Positions 23,701 through 38,700 of a stretch of 64,000 nt of DNA are shown piece after piece. Position 1 is the first letter of the stretch, and every line of letters starts with the position of its first letter. The notes beneath the pieces are model-generated. The model ran no database searches and had not been told where the DNA came from. It worked only from the letters and a program-made list of their open reading frames with translations. The DNA is from Apostichopus japonicus (lineage: Eukaryota > Echinodermata > Holothuroidea > Aspidochirotida > Stichopodidae): contig NC_092571.1 in NCBI RefSeq assembly GCF_037975245.1, forward strand, positions 11,861,917-11,925,916. Reading direction: 5' to 3'. The position numbers were made by a program, and so were the translations under genes.

Positions 23701-26700
23701 TGTCCGAGAAAAACTCTTGTTTAGCAGCCGACTTGCATGTCGGTTTTCATCAGGCTTTTGTCAAGAATCCCTGGTTGTACATGTTAGACAGAATTTGTTC
23801 GTTTCGGAATGCCCAGTTCAATCTTGGGCAATGTCAAGAAGCAGAAAGAATTTCTTCAGCTTGTCACCGTGACAGTTTTCTGTTACAAATATTGCAAAAA
23901 TGGCTAGATTCAATTATGCCATGGAAATAAATTGTGATCATATGCAGAAGTAATCATATATGCTTTCATGTATTACCAAATTGATGTGAGATGTGTAACA
24001 TATGGATGACATACTTGCTGGGCTGTACTCATGTTTTTCCCTACTCCTGTTTCTTTTTCAAGTATTACTCTCTTTACCCTTTGGAAAATAAAATATGTAA
24101 TCTGCATTTCCTGCATATAGTGCAATTTTCGAACCTGAAATTGGATTTCTAGTCTTTGCAATTTCTGTGTTACGTTAAGAGATCAAAGACCCATTCTCTC
24201 ACAGTTGCTAGGCAACACTAAGTAATTTCACTTATAATCATGAAGCTGAAAAATATTATAAAAATATGAAATTAAATCTTGAAGAGAGAAATTGATGAAG
24301 GGATTCTGTATCTTTTCCCTAATTCATCAAGCCTACCAGACCGAGTGCCGCCTCTGATTCTACTACCAAACACTTTCTCGGTGTAGCCGGCACATCTATC
24401 ACTTATTTTCTTTGGTCATGATTTACATAATTACATTAATTTGTCGCTAGTAATTTTGTCCCCATTTGTGATGCTCTCAATTCTATAAATAGAGCTATTC
24501 TTGCATTTATCCTCCCGATTTGTAACTCAATTAATTCTCTCGAATCTACCTCCTTCATACTTTAAGGTGTACTGTAAAAAGATAAAAATTAATACCCAAT
24601 TAGTCAAGTCCCCTCACATAAATATCAATATTTTGCTCCTCCCAAATTGGTCGCAGGTCGTAAAGGAATTTGGGTGTAAAAGACCACATATCTATTTGTT
24701 TTGTCGCATTTCTCACCGCACACGCAAAGCCAGTTCAATGGAAAACTGTATGGACGACGTGAACTTTGGAGGGCTCGTGTGATGTCGTACATGACTGATA
24801 TTATTTAATACATGGATTTTCATGTGCATCCAAGTGTACACTACTGATTAGAGGGAAAAACAATTTAACAATGAATGTTGTACATAGGGACCTGGATGGA
24901 TTTCCAGGTCATATTTTTACTACAGTGAACAATAGGGTTGAACAATAGGGTTGAACAATAGGGTTGACCGTGCAGTGTTTAATCAAAACTGTGTGTATTA
25001 ACATAGTACATGGCTGACTGAATACGTCATAGTGTAAACTAGCCAATGATATCATTTTCTGTTTACGTATCTAACACTCCCACATAGGGACCTAACACAA
25101 TTAGAAACCCTTGCAATAATAACGCCCCCAATAATGACTATTCATCGATCACACGCTATACTCGTGGAGTAGCCTGCCCTCACCTTGCTTGAATACCCGT
25201 GCACAGTGCATGTGCGTTCATGTACGTAGGTGTGCACGCGCTTGATATCAACATCAAGTACGTGCATGTATATATTCGCGACCTTACAAGCTCCGCCCAT
25301 TCAACCAATCGGGATATAGAATGAGGCAATATATATACATTATTCATTGGGTTGGCTGGACTATTGACAGCTGTGAAATTGACAGTGGAAATGGGACTCT
25401 TCCATAGAAACAAATGGATATGCGAGGATTTTGCTATAAAAGATCACCAGTATTGGCTCCCCAATAACCTTGATCAAGTCAAACAGGGTTTTGGGGGACA
25501 TCTTTAGTATTATTTTCAAATGTGGAAAGTTTTTTGATGGCTTAGTACTAGGGTAACATAAGAGTTATATTTATCACACAATTTGCAGACATGTAGCATC
25601 TTGTAAGCTTTTTCGGCTGTATACTCAGCTGTTGGAATGAAGACCTCTTCTCTTTGAGAAAGGTCCCTGGCAATTCATGTATTTTGACTTATTTTTATAA
25701 ATTCTGGTAATCTTTCAAATTGACAAGCATTAGAACAGTTCCAGGATTATATCATTGCAGGTCACTAAAGCTGTAAGCTGGTAATGAAGTGCCATCAAAC
25801 AATTTTTTTCATGTCAAATATTAAACTGCCTCGGGCATTATTTCTTGAAAGGACAATGAATTCTCATGAACTTTGTAAAAATGTTATCTTTTACCAACTA
25901 TTCGCAAGGTCAAGAATTTGTCTTTTTTTGATTTAATAGAGTGTGAGCTAATATGAGCAAAGGACGGGAGGGGACAGACGGTGAGGTGACAAAATGTAAT
26001 AAAAAATGTGATCTATTTCAAATAATATTGAAAGTAAATCCTACATTCTTTCTCCATAAAAGGAGTGCCAGATATTTCTTCAGTTGCACTTTTCATTCAA
26101 TATGGCTAACACATTAAAGGCATTGAAGACTCACCCCAAACCGCGTGCCGCGCTCTGAAAATGTTAACTTTCCGTTGCTTGCGAGTGAAGTTTTCTGCTT
26201 GTCGCCACAAAATGCAGACAGTAATGAAACGTAATACCTTGTTATCTTTAGCTGGACCTGAGATGTCCATCGCTGTATTGTTTGAACACTGTGCTGTGGT
26301 ATTGACCGCAGCTGTATGTACTGACTGTACACTAGTGTCTTATTACCGAAGGTAGCAAGCTGTGTGCGTTTTTTCTGGGATTGATGGTGGGGTCTAACAC
26401 TTCTGTTACACCTCATTCGAAACTAGGTCAGATTACCGGCATTAGACGTTTCTTTTTGCGCGAGTCTTCACACCCTTTAAGTAATATGGCTGACACATTA
26501 ACACAGCGGTCTGTAAACTTTTAGGCCCACGACCCAGTATCTTCCATGCTGGGAACTTAGCCAAAACCCACCACATCTTCTCCTGTCAGTACCATGATGC
26601 TCAGAATGCATGCAAACTAGCCTATATGCTATGGACTTGATAATACAAATAAACCCCTAAACGATCGATCTAAATCAGCAAACTCTGAAAACTGTAGACA

Positions 26701-29700
26701 AATTTTCTAACATCTGGTAATAATCCCCCCCCCCCCCCTGGAAAAGTTTTTCTGATCCCCAATCTTGGGTCGCGCCCCATAGTTAGTGGACCTTCGCATG
26801 AACATATATCAAACTTACTTGAAAGTTACGCATACCATGTTAATATTAATTTCTGAGTCATTTTTGTCTTTTGTTTAAATTTCCATATCTTTCCAGAAGC
26901 AGAGAGTATGCCCTGGCTGTTACCCATAGGGACAAGTGTAGGTGTCGTGTCTCTGGCGGTAATAGTACTTTCCGTTATCAAAGCTATCTGCAAGGCAAGA
27001 CAAGTTCCTCCAGAAGTAAGTTTTAAGAACAGTTACTACTTATGAGGGATGAAAAGATGTATAACACAGGGTACACAAAAGGAGTGAATCAGTTAATCCT
27101 TAAGATCACTGCCTAACCTTCAACAACATCTAGGAGTGTGTTTTAGTTTAATCATTAGCAATTTATAGTTTTGAGTTCAACTAAGGGGTGACACTATGGG
27201 GGAGCGGACACAGGGGAGGGGGACCTTAGTTAACTCAGTTGTCCAAACCTTTAGTGGTGCTCCTGGTTATAATTCAGTAATCTTGGTCAAATTGTTGAAC
27301 TTTTCCCTTTTGAATTTTAGGAACGTTTTGTAAAAGCAATCACAACAAAGTGCTACCAACACCACAGGAAACACGTGAGTGCTCTTTAGTTGGCATCATA
27401 GATTCAACAAGAATACTCATGAATTGCCTGTGTTTACTGAGTTGTGTAAATGTTGTAAAGTTCATACTTTATACTAGAGCTATTGATCGATAAAAAATAG
27501 TAGTCAAGTTTTTGCAAATATTTTCTTTTGAAACCACATTGTATGTGAATGAATGGGATAAGTAGTCATACTTCAGTAAGCAAACTGAGGAAGGTTTAAC
27601 TAAAAAAAAAAGAAGGGATTCTCTCAAGCAAAACGGAGCTGTTTAAAGCAGTCGCATTAACTATAGATTGGGGGTTGTATTTCAACAGTAGTCTCATTAC
27701 TCGTTAAGACCAAAGTTTGATTCAGAAGACAAAAGTTCCCTTAGAATTATTTATGTTATGATTTGCTCTTGTCCCTCATTTACCCTACTTTGTGATAACA
27801 GTTTAGCACTGCAACCTCAATCCTACATCCACAACTCTGACCACTTTTATCCTCCTTCCGAATTGACCATCCAGGGAGTGACCTATGCTCTTTTTTCCGA
27901 TGAGTTTTATTCCCAGAAATATTGTCTTTCTGTTTCATGTACCATGTACACAGGACGTTGTTTAGCATAGCAGATAGGACTATAAGGATGATCGTGTCAC
28001 TATAGCAAATTGCTTCCCCACAATAACATGCATAACTTTATAATGTTTGTGATTTAATTTACCATATTTTTGGTCCCAAACAAACAACTGCATGTCTTGT
28101 GCATGTATGAACCGTTGTATGAACAACCAATCATTCATAACGCCAACGTTTCGAACACAGTGCACAGGTCCATACAGTATGCAGCCTAAGAATAAACGGC
28201 CTGTACATTTGAAATATGTTTCTGTAGTAACCTGTCGTGGACAAATACCAATGTGTATTCAATGAAAGCAAAGTTTATTATGTCCACATCAAATTCTGTT
28301 ATATACCCACAGAGGTGACAGCTCGCAAAATCTCTAAAAATCATGAAACTCTTTAACAAGTTAGGACCCCAGATAAATTTCAGCTGATTATAATCCAAGA
28401 AAAGTGATCCTTTTTGGGTTTATGTTATAAAGACCTTGTCTGTCCGATGACCAACTTTGTCTTCAGAGAACCCAATTTCAAGTAAAGGTCTTGGAATGGA
28501 TGACCTTTTTCAATCCTTTAACAGTCAGCCCTGATCGGGGGGGGGGGGTAGGGGGTGGGCACAACTCGGTATATCGCTGACATAATAGCTCCCCGTTGTG
28601 TACAACTGTGAAGTATAAATAATCTTATACAAAGACTCATGTCTTTGTTGACAGTATGCAAATATTATCAAAAGAATATCTCCAATTCATTTGGGTCATC
28701 ATGCAATAATTAACATGTGGAAGTGTGGTAAACAAACGTTGCCCTCTGGCAAAATTAATCTATTTAAACTTTTCAAGCACCGCACGCCCCCGTATTAAAG
28801 CGGCAGTCTGCATTTGTTGGCCCCATTGATTTTTCCTTTCTCCAAACAATGTTGCACTTGATAAAACTAAGACATTGTAACAAATAATTAACATTTATAG
28901 AATGAATTTCATCATTACACCTTGCCATTTTTTATGCGACAATTAATAACAAGGAACGGTTTTGGTAATTTCCCTCATTTTCTTAGAATTTTTTAGATTT
29001 ATTACAAATTTCATTTATTTAAATTTTTTATATTTTTTGTATATATACATATTATATATTTTTTTATATATTTTTATTAATTAAATTTTTTTAGAATGAT
29101 TTGTTGAAGTTCAATGCAGCTGGCTGCTTTTTAAATTGAACTTTTTTAGGGTTCTTTTTAATTTGTGTCATGTTAACAGTATCATCCATATCAAGAACAA
29201 GGGTATTTACAGCGGAAAAATTCTGAGAAAAATAATTGGATTGTTCCCTGGGCAACCAGGTCATACAATTTGAGTTGTGTGTCTGAACAGCAAATTTGGT
29301 GGTCCAAAAAAAAGTAAAGCAAGGTATAAACAAAGAATGACCAATATGTACTGCAAGAGAGATGGCTATAGCTTTGGATAAATAGAAGATCATGCTGCCG
29401 GTGAAACTCCCCTTCAAACTGACCGTAGGCATACAACTATTTTTGTTTTGTTTCGTTTCCATAGTGATGGAGGGTGATAACAACTTATCATTTTACCAAC
29501 AGTGTTTCAGGGTATGTAGTTCAAATGCAGTGTGAATTTGACGTACAACAACCAGTATTCTGTCAGGCAACTTCCAAATCTGATTTGGAAGACCTGACCA
29601 CCATTATTTTGCTCTGATGATGAAAAAACACTTTTAAAAGACAAATTTGATCTGAATACCATAAGAAATCATCCTCGAGACGATCACAAATACAAATTGT

Positions 29701-32700
29701 GTCTTTGCAGGGATCATTTTGTATTTTTGTGTTTTGCATAGTTAACATTAGCCTCTGAAGTTTACTTTTAATTACCATAAAATATCGAAATGCCAGCTAC
29801 AGTGATTTACGACTCTATAGGTGTAGATGGAGAAATAAAGAAGAAAATTAGAGACAGGTATGACCAGTTCTGTGGCTGGCAAATACCCAAACCTTTTGGT
29901 GTACATCAAATGCTAGATTCCCATTATCTTTAGTGACTTTAGTTTATCAGTACTTTACCTATAAACATTATTATTTCATTTAATCATCATATTTTATGTA
30001 ATAGGTAGCCCTCCATGAAGGTTCCATGACCCAGGGATCACTTTCTGTGAAAAGTAACCCCTGGTTCACATGGGTATAGTTACAGTGAAGGGACCGAGGG
30101 ATAAACATGCAGGAGGCCGTGGTGTGGCATTTTCTGATCTATTAGTTATACTCCAAGTCCTTTTTAACATATTAGAACTATCATGTAGCAACAAGGTTGC
30201 ATTTATAAGCTACAGTATATAACCTACATGTATAGTTTTTGCTTTGAAAAAGAAAGGGGCAAAAATTGTCTGATAACTAGTGGTTCAATTTGGCTGGATA
30301 CTTGGTTACTTGTTTTAAAAAAAAAATGCAAATTGCTGAATAAGTGCATTTTGCCATTTGGAATTTTGAATGCATGCTGCTTTAAAAATTTCCAAAGGGA
30401 GAGAGAGTTGTAAGTTCCCATCTCAGAAAATATTTGATCATACACTTTCTGTGGGTAATGTAAATAGACAACAGGGTTGTACGTTTAACTTTGTTTGTTG
30501 TACACTTCTTAATCTGTTTCAGTTTGTGGCATTCAGTTCCACTTGAAATAACCCATTCAGTAATATTTGTTACAACTCGAATCAGGGCCCCGCAGGTTCA
30601 GAAACAAGTATATTGTGTCTCCGGTGCATTGTTCTACTATCTAGCATGGTGGTATATTTGTAGAATATATATGTTGCACTTTGTAAAGTTCAGAGGTGAA
30701 CATGGCAGTTGACACTTTGGTTGAAGCATTGTTATATAGTCACATGTAATTGGATACTCCTTATATCTTGTGGAATGGATATTCAAGTGGCAGACATGTT
30801 AAGGAAAAACTTGTTGAACACTTAAATAACTAGGTTGAAAAACCCGTCTCAATATCTTTGTCCTAACTTGAGATATGAGTGTACCGAATGTAACTTATGT
30901 TGACTGGCTAAATTACCCGAGAATTTACTTTGCTCCTCACTTACCTGTCTGCTCACAACCTTAGCACCACGTTCTACCGTGCCTAGAAGTTTCTGGTAAC
31001 CTTTTAACACTGTGCACCCTCTATGACCAGCCTCTCCGGTCATTGCCCTTCCTCCTCGCTCTACCATTCAAAGTGTCTTACACGTATTTTTCGGGCGGAT
31101 TTCCTTCCCTGGGTTTTCGTCCCAACGGTAACTGAGTATTCAGGGATTTTCTTCCATTGGATTACTATAGAGGATCCCAGTATACTAGGTGGTCTGTGAA
31201 TTCATCATGGCATCATGTCCTTCAAGAGCTTTACATTCCTATTATAAACTCAATGTGATTTATCCTTCCAATTTGACATGTATACAACTTAACGATATGC
31301 AAATGCAATACCCCTTGTATTCCGCACTGCCATTCAACCCTTCCATTAAATTTATACAATTTATTGCTGCACAAACAACATAATTTCACCCCCAACCCCC
31401 CCCCCCCAAAAAAAAAAACACCCACCCAACAAACAAGGCTTCTTTTGATCATTTAACATGAATTATTTTTACTTGGTCATACCTAAAAGCTTGGTTATTC
31501 TTTCATATGTATGATTTTATTTTTTACATATTAAAATCATAAAAACATTAATCATATGCACATGATTTATGTGCTTGTTCATATACCTTGGTTTTTCTTG
31601 ATTATTTATTTCTTTTGGAGGTGCACAGATGAATGGGGGGGGGGGGGGGGGTGGGGAGCATGGGAAAGAGGGTGTTACCAAAGTAGTATTATAACAGTAC
31701 ACTATCAATGTTGTAAGATTGGTGAGATATCCTGATATCTGCGACCTTTTTCTAGTATATTTCAAGTTGAATTCAGACTAAATATTTCTAGTAGGGCACT
31801 TTTGACAACTGTGCAAGATTCTTGTCTTACTTGCTGACAGGCTGGTAAACACTTCTACTGTTGAGGACTAGTTTGGTTTCTTTTCAAATTGTTTTTTCTG
31901 TGTTATGTGTACACATTATTTACAAAGGAATTTATATATAGCCAGCGTTTTAGTCGGTAAACTCTGAAGGGTAAAATGTGTTAAATAGTGTAAAAGCGTT
32001 TGAAAAGCGTAACAAATGATTGAACTTGTAGTAAATAACTTCCATACTTTGTAGTGAAATACACTGCATATTGCGCATGCTGTTAACCACCAAAGGTCTT
32101 GACGGCATTGGATCAAAGGATTGGCTTCAAATCATATGGAAATCTTTGCTCTATAAACCGCGCGTTGTCGGAGAATTAAATGCTGTTGTTTACGCACAGG
32201 AAGCGTTGCTTTTTTCACTCTCCCAAATTGCTTTGAGAGCACTGCACACTGTGCTGTGTTCAGATTAGCCACGTAAAGAAAGGACTTCACAAATTTCTTA
32301 CGATGCTTTTGATTTGCTGGTGAATAGTACGAGCCTTAATATTGACCAATCAAGTCGATATACATTTCCAAATATAAGTTAACTTGAAGGGGCAGAGAGA
32401 GGGGGGTGGGAGAAGAGGAGGGGGAGGGGGAGATTTATATCACTAGAGAGAAGATTCAACAAACTTTTCTTTGGCATAGGAAAGGAATTGATAACGCAAT
32501 CACACTCCCAGCAAGCATAATGTCAGCATTGAGAGATAGGGACATTTTGAAGAGGTTCACTGCTCTCCAAACTGGTTTTTACTTTTTCAGATTAAAAAGT
32601 ACGGGGTTTAGTTCTCACGCATAATAAATAAAGACATATCATTGTAAAGAGGACACAATATTCTTCAAAATTACATAAGAAAGAGTTTTCTGAGTGCTAT

Positions 32701-35700
32701 ACTTAGAAAGTTATGAAAAGAGTTAGAGAAATGTGCTTATTTTGTAGCGATATTTGATGCCTAAGGGGGGGTGTTTTGTGCCGAGTTCCGCAAGGATTCA
32801 TGTGGTTGCCTTTTGCCAGCTGCTCTGTATAACAATGAATTAGATTTTAAAGAGAATTAGACTGATAAAGGTTGTGTGGAAGGAAGCTGTTGAACTTAAC
32901 CATACATATCTATACCTATTGTTGCTATCTAATGTGGTCATTGGCTGCAGTTTACTTTACTTTCTTACTTGTGACCTGGTAACATTCTACAAGCTGTTTT
33001 TTTTTTGGGGGGGGGGGTTGAGGTATTTTTGTCCACATTATTTTTACACATAATTGAATATGTTTTCATTCATAATCATTCAGTGGCTGTTCCTAGCAAA
33101 GAACTGTACGGAAGTTTAAAAGTACCACCAACATTTCATTTTATACTCTGATTGGCATTGTAAGTCTAATTTTAAAACTTGCCAGAAGTTTCTGAAAAGT
33201 ACGTTCCTACAGTCTAGTCCATTCAGAAGTTTTTTGCCCTAAAATTAAAAACTTCTAAGATCAACCCAATAAAGATTTCAGATGGGAAAAATAATTCAAG
33301 AAGAACAGCCAAAAAAAAAAATATTAAAAGGAGGCGGGGGGAGTTTGAAAGTATTATGACCATTTTTGGTCTTTCCGGTGTACTTTGGAGGCAAAATATT
33401 TAAATTGACAGAACGGTGAATGTTTGCTTACTTAAGATATGTAATACAAAATAAAGGCCTTGACTTGAACCAACTTGCACTTTTTCAACCAACAACAGAC
33501 GGGGTCACGTACAGTCTCATGCGCACGTTCCAATATTTTCACGTTGTTTCCCAATTTCAGTCGAGAATTTAAAGCAATTTATTCCTGAAAATTCAATGTT
33601 TGTTCTCTCTAACTCTGCTAGGAGAACAAGTAAAATCCCCCCCCCCCCACACCCCACACCCTATACTACAAAAAAAGCAGTGTTAGTTTCCCCATCTCTG
33701 TTGGGACTAAATAGCAAATGATGGTTTTTCTTATGCTTTCCAAATTTCATGTTCATTTCATGAGCTCTGGAGCTTGTAACGCTATATGGTTTCAGTAATC
33801 CAAACTTATTCACAGAAATTTCCCAGCTCTGTTTCCTCATAAAAACAAGTGGTCGTTATAAACAAACACTCATATAATTTTATGTGTTGATCTTCCCAGT
33901 TCTTTTAAAAATTGCAAATTCATTAAATGTCCAAAATTCTTTTAAGTAGTTGCACCTGGTCACTTTATCGAAAGACAAGCTGCAGCAGAGTTGCATAATT
34001 CCAACTTGGATGACTCGAGTTATAGTATCAGTCGGTAAAGGATTATCTCTCCAGATCAGCAGTGTCTATTGTATGAAACTGAAGAGTACGAAAGATTATG
34101 TCTCATGCAGTCTGGCTGCAAGATGCTGCAGCCCCTGCAGTTTTGACATGGTACCTTTATGTTAAGTAATGTCTGTAACATGGCAAGTACACTTGGTTGC
34201 AATATACATACATGCCTTTTGTATTGAGTCATATTGTAAGTATTGTATAGTAGTGTTAGTAGTAGTAAGTTGAGTCTCGTCTATCCGACATGCTCAGTGA
34301 TTAACCTCCTCCATATATCACGATCTTGCGCAAGGTTTATTGCTTCCTAGAAATTGTTAATGTTAACGTCCTTAAATTGCGACTTTATTTTTCCAAGCAA
34401 GGTAGTCACAGGCCTTCCTACTGGTGTAGCAGTATGTCTCAATGCTTCTCTTAAAGCAACCTTTGCTGGAGCGTCCTCCTGGAGTCTTGCTACATGACCG
34501 AAAAATCTCAATCTTCTATGTGCGACTATGGATGACCAAGGTGTTTGGTTGGTTTCATTGTAGAGCTCATCTGTTGATAACCAATTGTTATTGATCCATC
34601 TAATGTTGAGAATATTACTAAGTATTGTATCATATCCAATAAATTGGTCAGTTTAGAACCTCAATAATATAGAGCTCTGCAGTTAAGTTTTAACAAAATT
34701 ATAAGTTTTTCATAAAAAGACCCAAAAAAAATTTACTGTTTTAGACAGTTTTCTCCAAAATTTCATGATATTCAATGATTGGTATAATTTGTTTGATTTG
34801 TTTCTTTAAAAGGGCACTCCTGTTTAGAGAGGATCAGTCGAAGATATTTACAACTGTCAGGTAAAAAAACAAATTGTGGCTGCATGTATTGTATGTGTAA
34901 AGCTTGTATTCATCCAACACTGCATGACCTGTCACTAACCTTCAATTTATATTGATGTCAAATTTATTTTTGCAAACAATTCTTAGCAACATTCAACTTT
35001 ATTATGCATGCTATGCATTCATTCATTCATTCATTCCCACATCCAATGCAGGTGAGTTTTAATTGTCCAGTTTTGAAAGTGGTTGCACTTGCTAGGTAAC
35101 TTCTCCTTCAAACCCTGGACCATCTTAGCTGGCCTACACCCCCCATCATAAGAAATATTTTATCTGGAAGCATGTAATAACCCTTGTAGGATATAAAAAT
35201 GTTTAACATACCATACTGTACCATATACATGGTTCCAAATTGTGCCGGTTAATTGGGTAGATAGATTATCAAGATCTACGTATTCCCTGGTTTGGAAAAC
35301 CCTTGCGAACGATCCAGATCAGGTTTCTGGGAAATTTGTGGCCTTTGTGGAACTCACTTTAATGCATAAAATGTAAGAACAAGTATACCCTCGCGTATGC
35401 AGAGTGCTTGGTTGTCTGCCTCGGGAACAATAGCAGGAAATTGGCCGTACTAGCAAATACATTCATGAGAAATTTACTCAAGGTGTTCCAACTCTACTTA
35501 TAAAATACCCACGAAATCCATGTTAAGGAATACAATTTTTTTTTGTATGCTCCTTAATCAAGTTTTGTATGCTGCTAAATCAATTTATGCATAAATCAAG
35601 TTTTGTATGCTTCTTAAAATTGTTGCTTTTCAAAAGTGGGCTTTGGTCAAACTTAGCTTCTTGTACACATGTACGAATGGTTTTACTGATATTTTCAATG

Positions 35701-38700
35701 GCCAATCTTCTTTATGCGTAAATCAATGCCTTAATGCCTAAATATTTATTTAGGATGACATATATTTTTTTTATGCTCCTTAATAATCAATTTTTGTATG
35801 CTGCTAAATCATTTATGCCTAAACGCAATATTTGTATGCTTCTTAAAATTGTTGCTTTTCAAAAGTGAGCTTTGGTCAAACTTGGCTTCTGGTAGACATG
35901 TATGCATGGTTTTACTGATATTTTCAAATGGCCTCTCTGCTTTAACCTTAGACTTTGTCAAGTTTTGTCTTTTGTTTGTGTAATACTTGCAATATTGCTA
36001 GAAAGAATGTGCTCTCTGTTTTCTCAAAGGATGTGAAAATGATTGCCTGTGGACTCAAAAGTCCAATGTCACTCGAAATTATTTTTGGATTAATGTTTTG
36101 AAAGCTGCAGGCTTAAACCTTTTGCTACATTAACCACACATCATCGCAAAGGTTTGCTGAAAAGGTGTATTTATCTTGAGGAAGACAGTTTTTATTCAGT
36201 TATAAAAACAAGACCCCCAATATATTGTTTTCAACCATGTTGTTCATTTAATTCAACACAAAGTGATTGATTGATTGATAGAGTTGAAAATAGTGGTAAA
36301 AATCTGAAAGGCAGAAAATATTTATGGACTGGGGGAGTTTTTTTTTTTTTTTTTTAATATTAAAAAAATTTGATGTTAGTTCAGCCTTTTGGCAAAATTT
36401 CTTTGGTGTAAAGTTGCCCCTTTTATATAAACTCTGTAGATTTTATGGGTAACACATGGGTGCAAAGGTGCTTTTAGGAGGTCACAACAGTTGTGTGTTG
36501 GAAGAGGGAGTCTAGAACCAGATATTTTCAGCTGCATAAAATTGGATTGGAATGCAGCCACGTAAAGTAAAAAAAAAAAACAGGAAAAGATTCTTGTAAA
36601 AGTTAGCATCAATATGTTAAGATTTTGCTGTAAGTTTAGCTTGTTGGGTTGGGTTCCATTTCATTTGTTTTTTTTTCTAACAATTCAGTATTAGTTTGTG
36701 TTTTCACCTTAGACACAAAGTCATTTCTCAATTTCCAATATTGATGTACAAAGTTGCTTTAATAGAGATTTTTATTCAAATATGACAAAGTAGCTTGGCC
36801 ATGAAAATGATACAAATTTTAGAGAATACTCATTCTTGCCTTTGTCACATTAAGTTGGTACAAAAACTTTAGAGGGTAATTTCTTTGATGAAATGTAGGC
36901 CTAATTTTCTTGAAATAGTGCAAACAGCTAATATGAAGCTGGAATGTTCCTTGAAGTTGCTTTAATCTAGTGATACCATATACCTAGTCTCATATGCAAT
37001 ATCACACCTAGTCTCGTATGTGACATCATTTTCAGTAGCAAACATACATAGTCTCATATGGAACATCATTTTCAGTAGCAACATCATAACTAGTGTCTTA
37101 TGCAACATCATTTTCAGTAGCAAACATACCTAGTCTCTTATGCAACATCATTTTAAGTAGCAAACATCACAACTAGTCTTGTATGCAACATCATAACTAG
37201 TCTCTGTATATTTAACATCATTTTGTGAAGCAAACATACCTAGTTTCTAATATGCAACATCATTTTCAGTAGCATCATCACACCTAGTCTGGTATGTGAC
37301 ATCATTTTCAGTAGCAAAAATACCTAAGTCACATGTATAACATCATTTTCAGTAGCAACATCATAACTTGTCTATTATGCAACATCATTTTCAGTAGCAA
37401 ACATACCTAGTCTCTTATGCAACATCATTTTAAGTAGCAAACATCACAACTAGTCTTGTATGCAACATCATAACTAGTCTCTTTATATTCAACATCATTT
37501 TGTGAATCAAACATACCTAGTCTCTAATATGCAACATCATTTTCAGTAGCAACTTCGTTCCTCTAGTCTCTTATGCAACATCACTTCAGTATCAACATCA
37601 TACCTAGTCCCTTATGCAACATCATTGCGACATCTCTTATTGAGTAGCAACATCAAAACTATAATCTCATTTGTAACAATCGTTTTCAGTAGCAACATCA
37701 TGCCAAGTCTTCCTTATGTGCAACATCATTTTTAGCAGCAAGGTACATCATATCTGCTCTCATTTTGCAACGAGAGTTTGATTAATTAAGTAACTACGTA
37801 AAAAAAGAAATAATTTTGACCAAATGCAATGGGATGCTTTAATATGGAAAGCTACAATAATATATAGTGCAGTTGGTCATGGGAAGTCATAACGAGGACC
37901 AGATGCCATGTCTACAATTCAATTTGAAGTGATATTATTTCCAAATGTTCCAAAAAAGAATGGAAAAGAAAAGAAAAGAAATGAAAAAGACGATTACCTT
38001 GAATCAAGAGTTTGATTGATCCAAGGTGTTTCTCAACTAAACCAAACCAACTTTTCTACTACAAATAATACAACTTTTCTGTAACTGGTCATGACTGAAT
38101 CTTGATGGTGTGAAATGGTCACTGTAATACTGGTTTGAAGAGACTGTTTCCATTTCACTTTTTAATTGAAAATAATTTCTAGCCACTTAATATTTTGGTT
38201 GAAAACAATGTTGTGATTTGTGAGTGGAATAGATTTGGTTGGACATGCAAATTACAGCTAGAATGAAAACAAAAGTTTCTACATTTTTTTCATTACGGAG
38301 ACGAAAATTTAAAAAAAAAAGGAATTCCCTCAATCTTCCAAAAGCCTTCGTAGTTCTGATTTTTACAGAAATGTGCCTGGAGCAAAAACACTTACATGTG
38401 TATGACACCAAATCATTAAGGAAAAGGGCATATCAAATTTATTCTTCTTTTTTTGTTGTCGCAAACCTGACCTTCCTGTTGCAGTGTTGTTGTAATATGA
38501 GAGATTGCTGAGGCTTCTTTGTCATTTTACCTAGGGGTTTGCAATTTGCATTAATCCCTGGAGAGAATCAAATATTATAACAACAGAGGAAAAAAGAGGA
38601 AAAAGTTTTTTTTTAGCGGGGGGGGGGGGGGGGGGATGCTCTTACTGATGGCTGCTAGAACATAGACATCTCACAAGAATTGAGATAACCATACAATACA

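Larger units (their letters stand above)
21490..26117. other. Intron 3, before the miniature elements
   Basis: Holds a two-copy 105-110 bp duplication (22770-22988), a short GACA run (23461-23480), a 13-bp triple repeat (24928-24966) and small DIRS-end-like motifs near 21900 and 23650. I see no gene. Confidence 0.45.

Noticed and set aside
29091-29483. 130-codon minus-strand frame
   Set aside because: It ends in a very AT-rich block, has no splice context and no motif; overlapping frames are also open.
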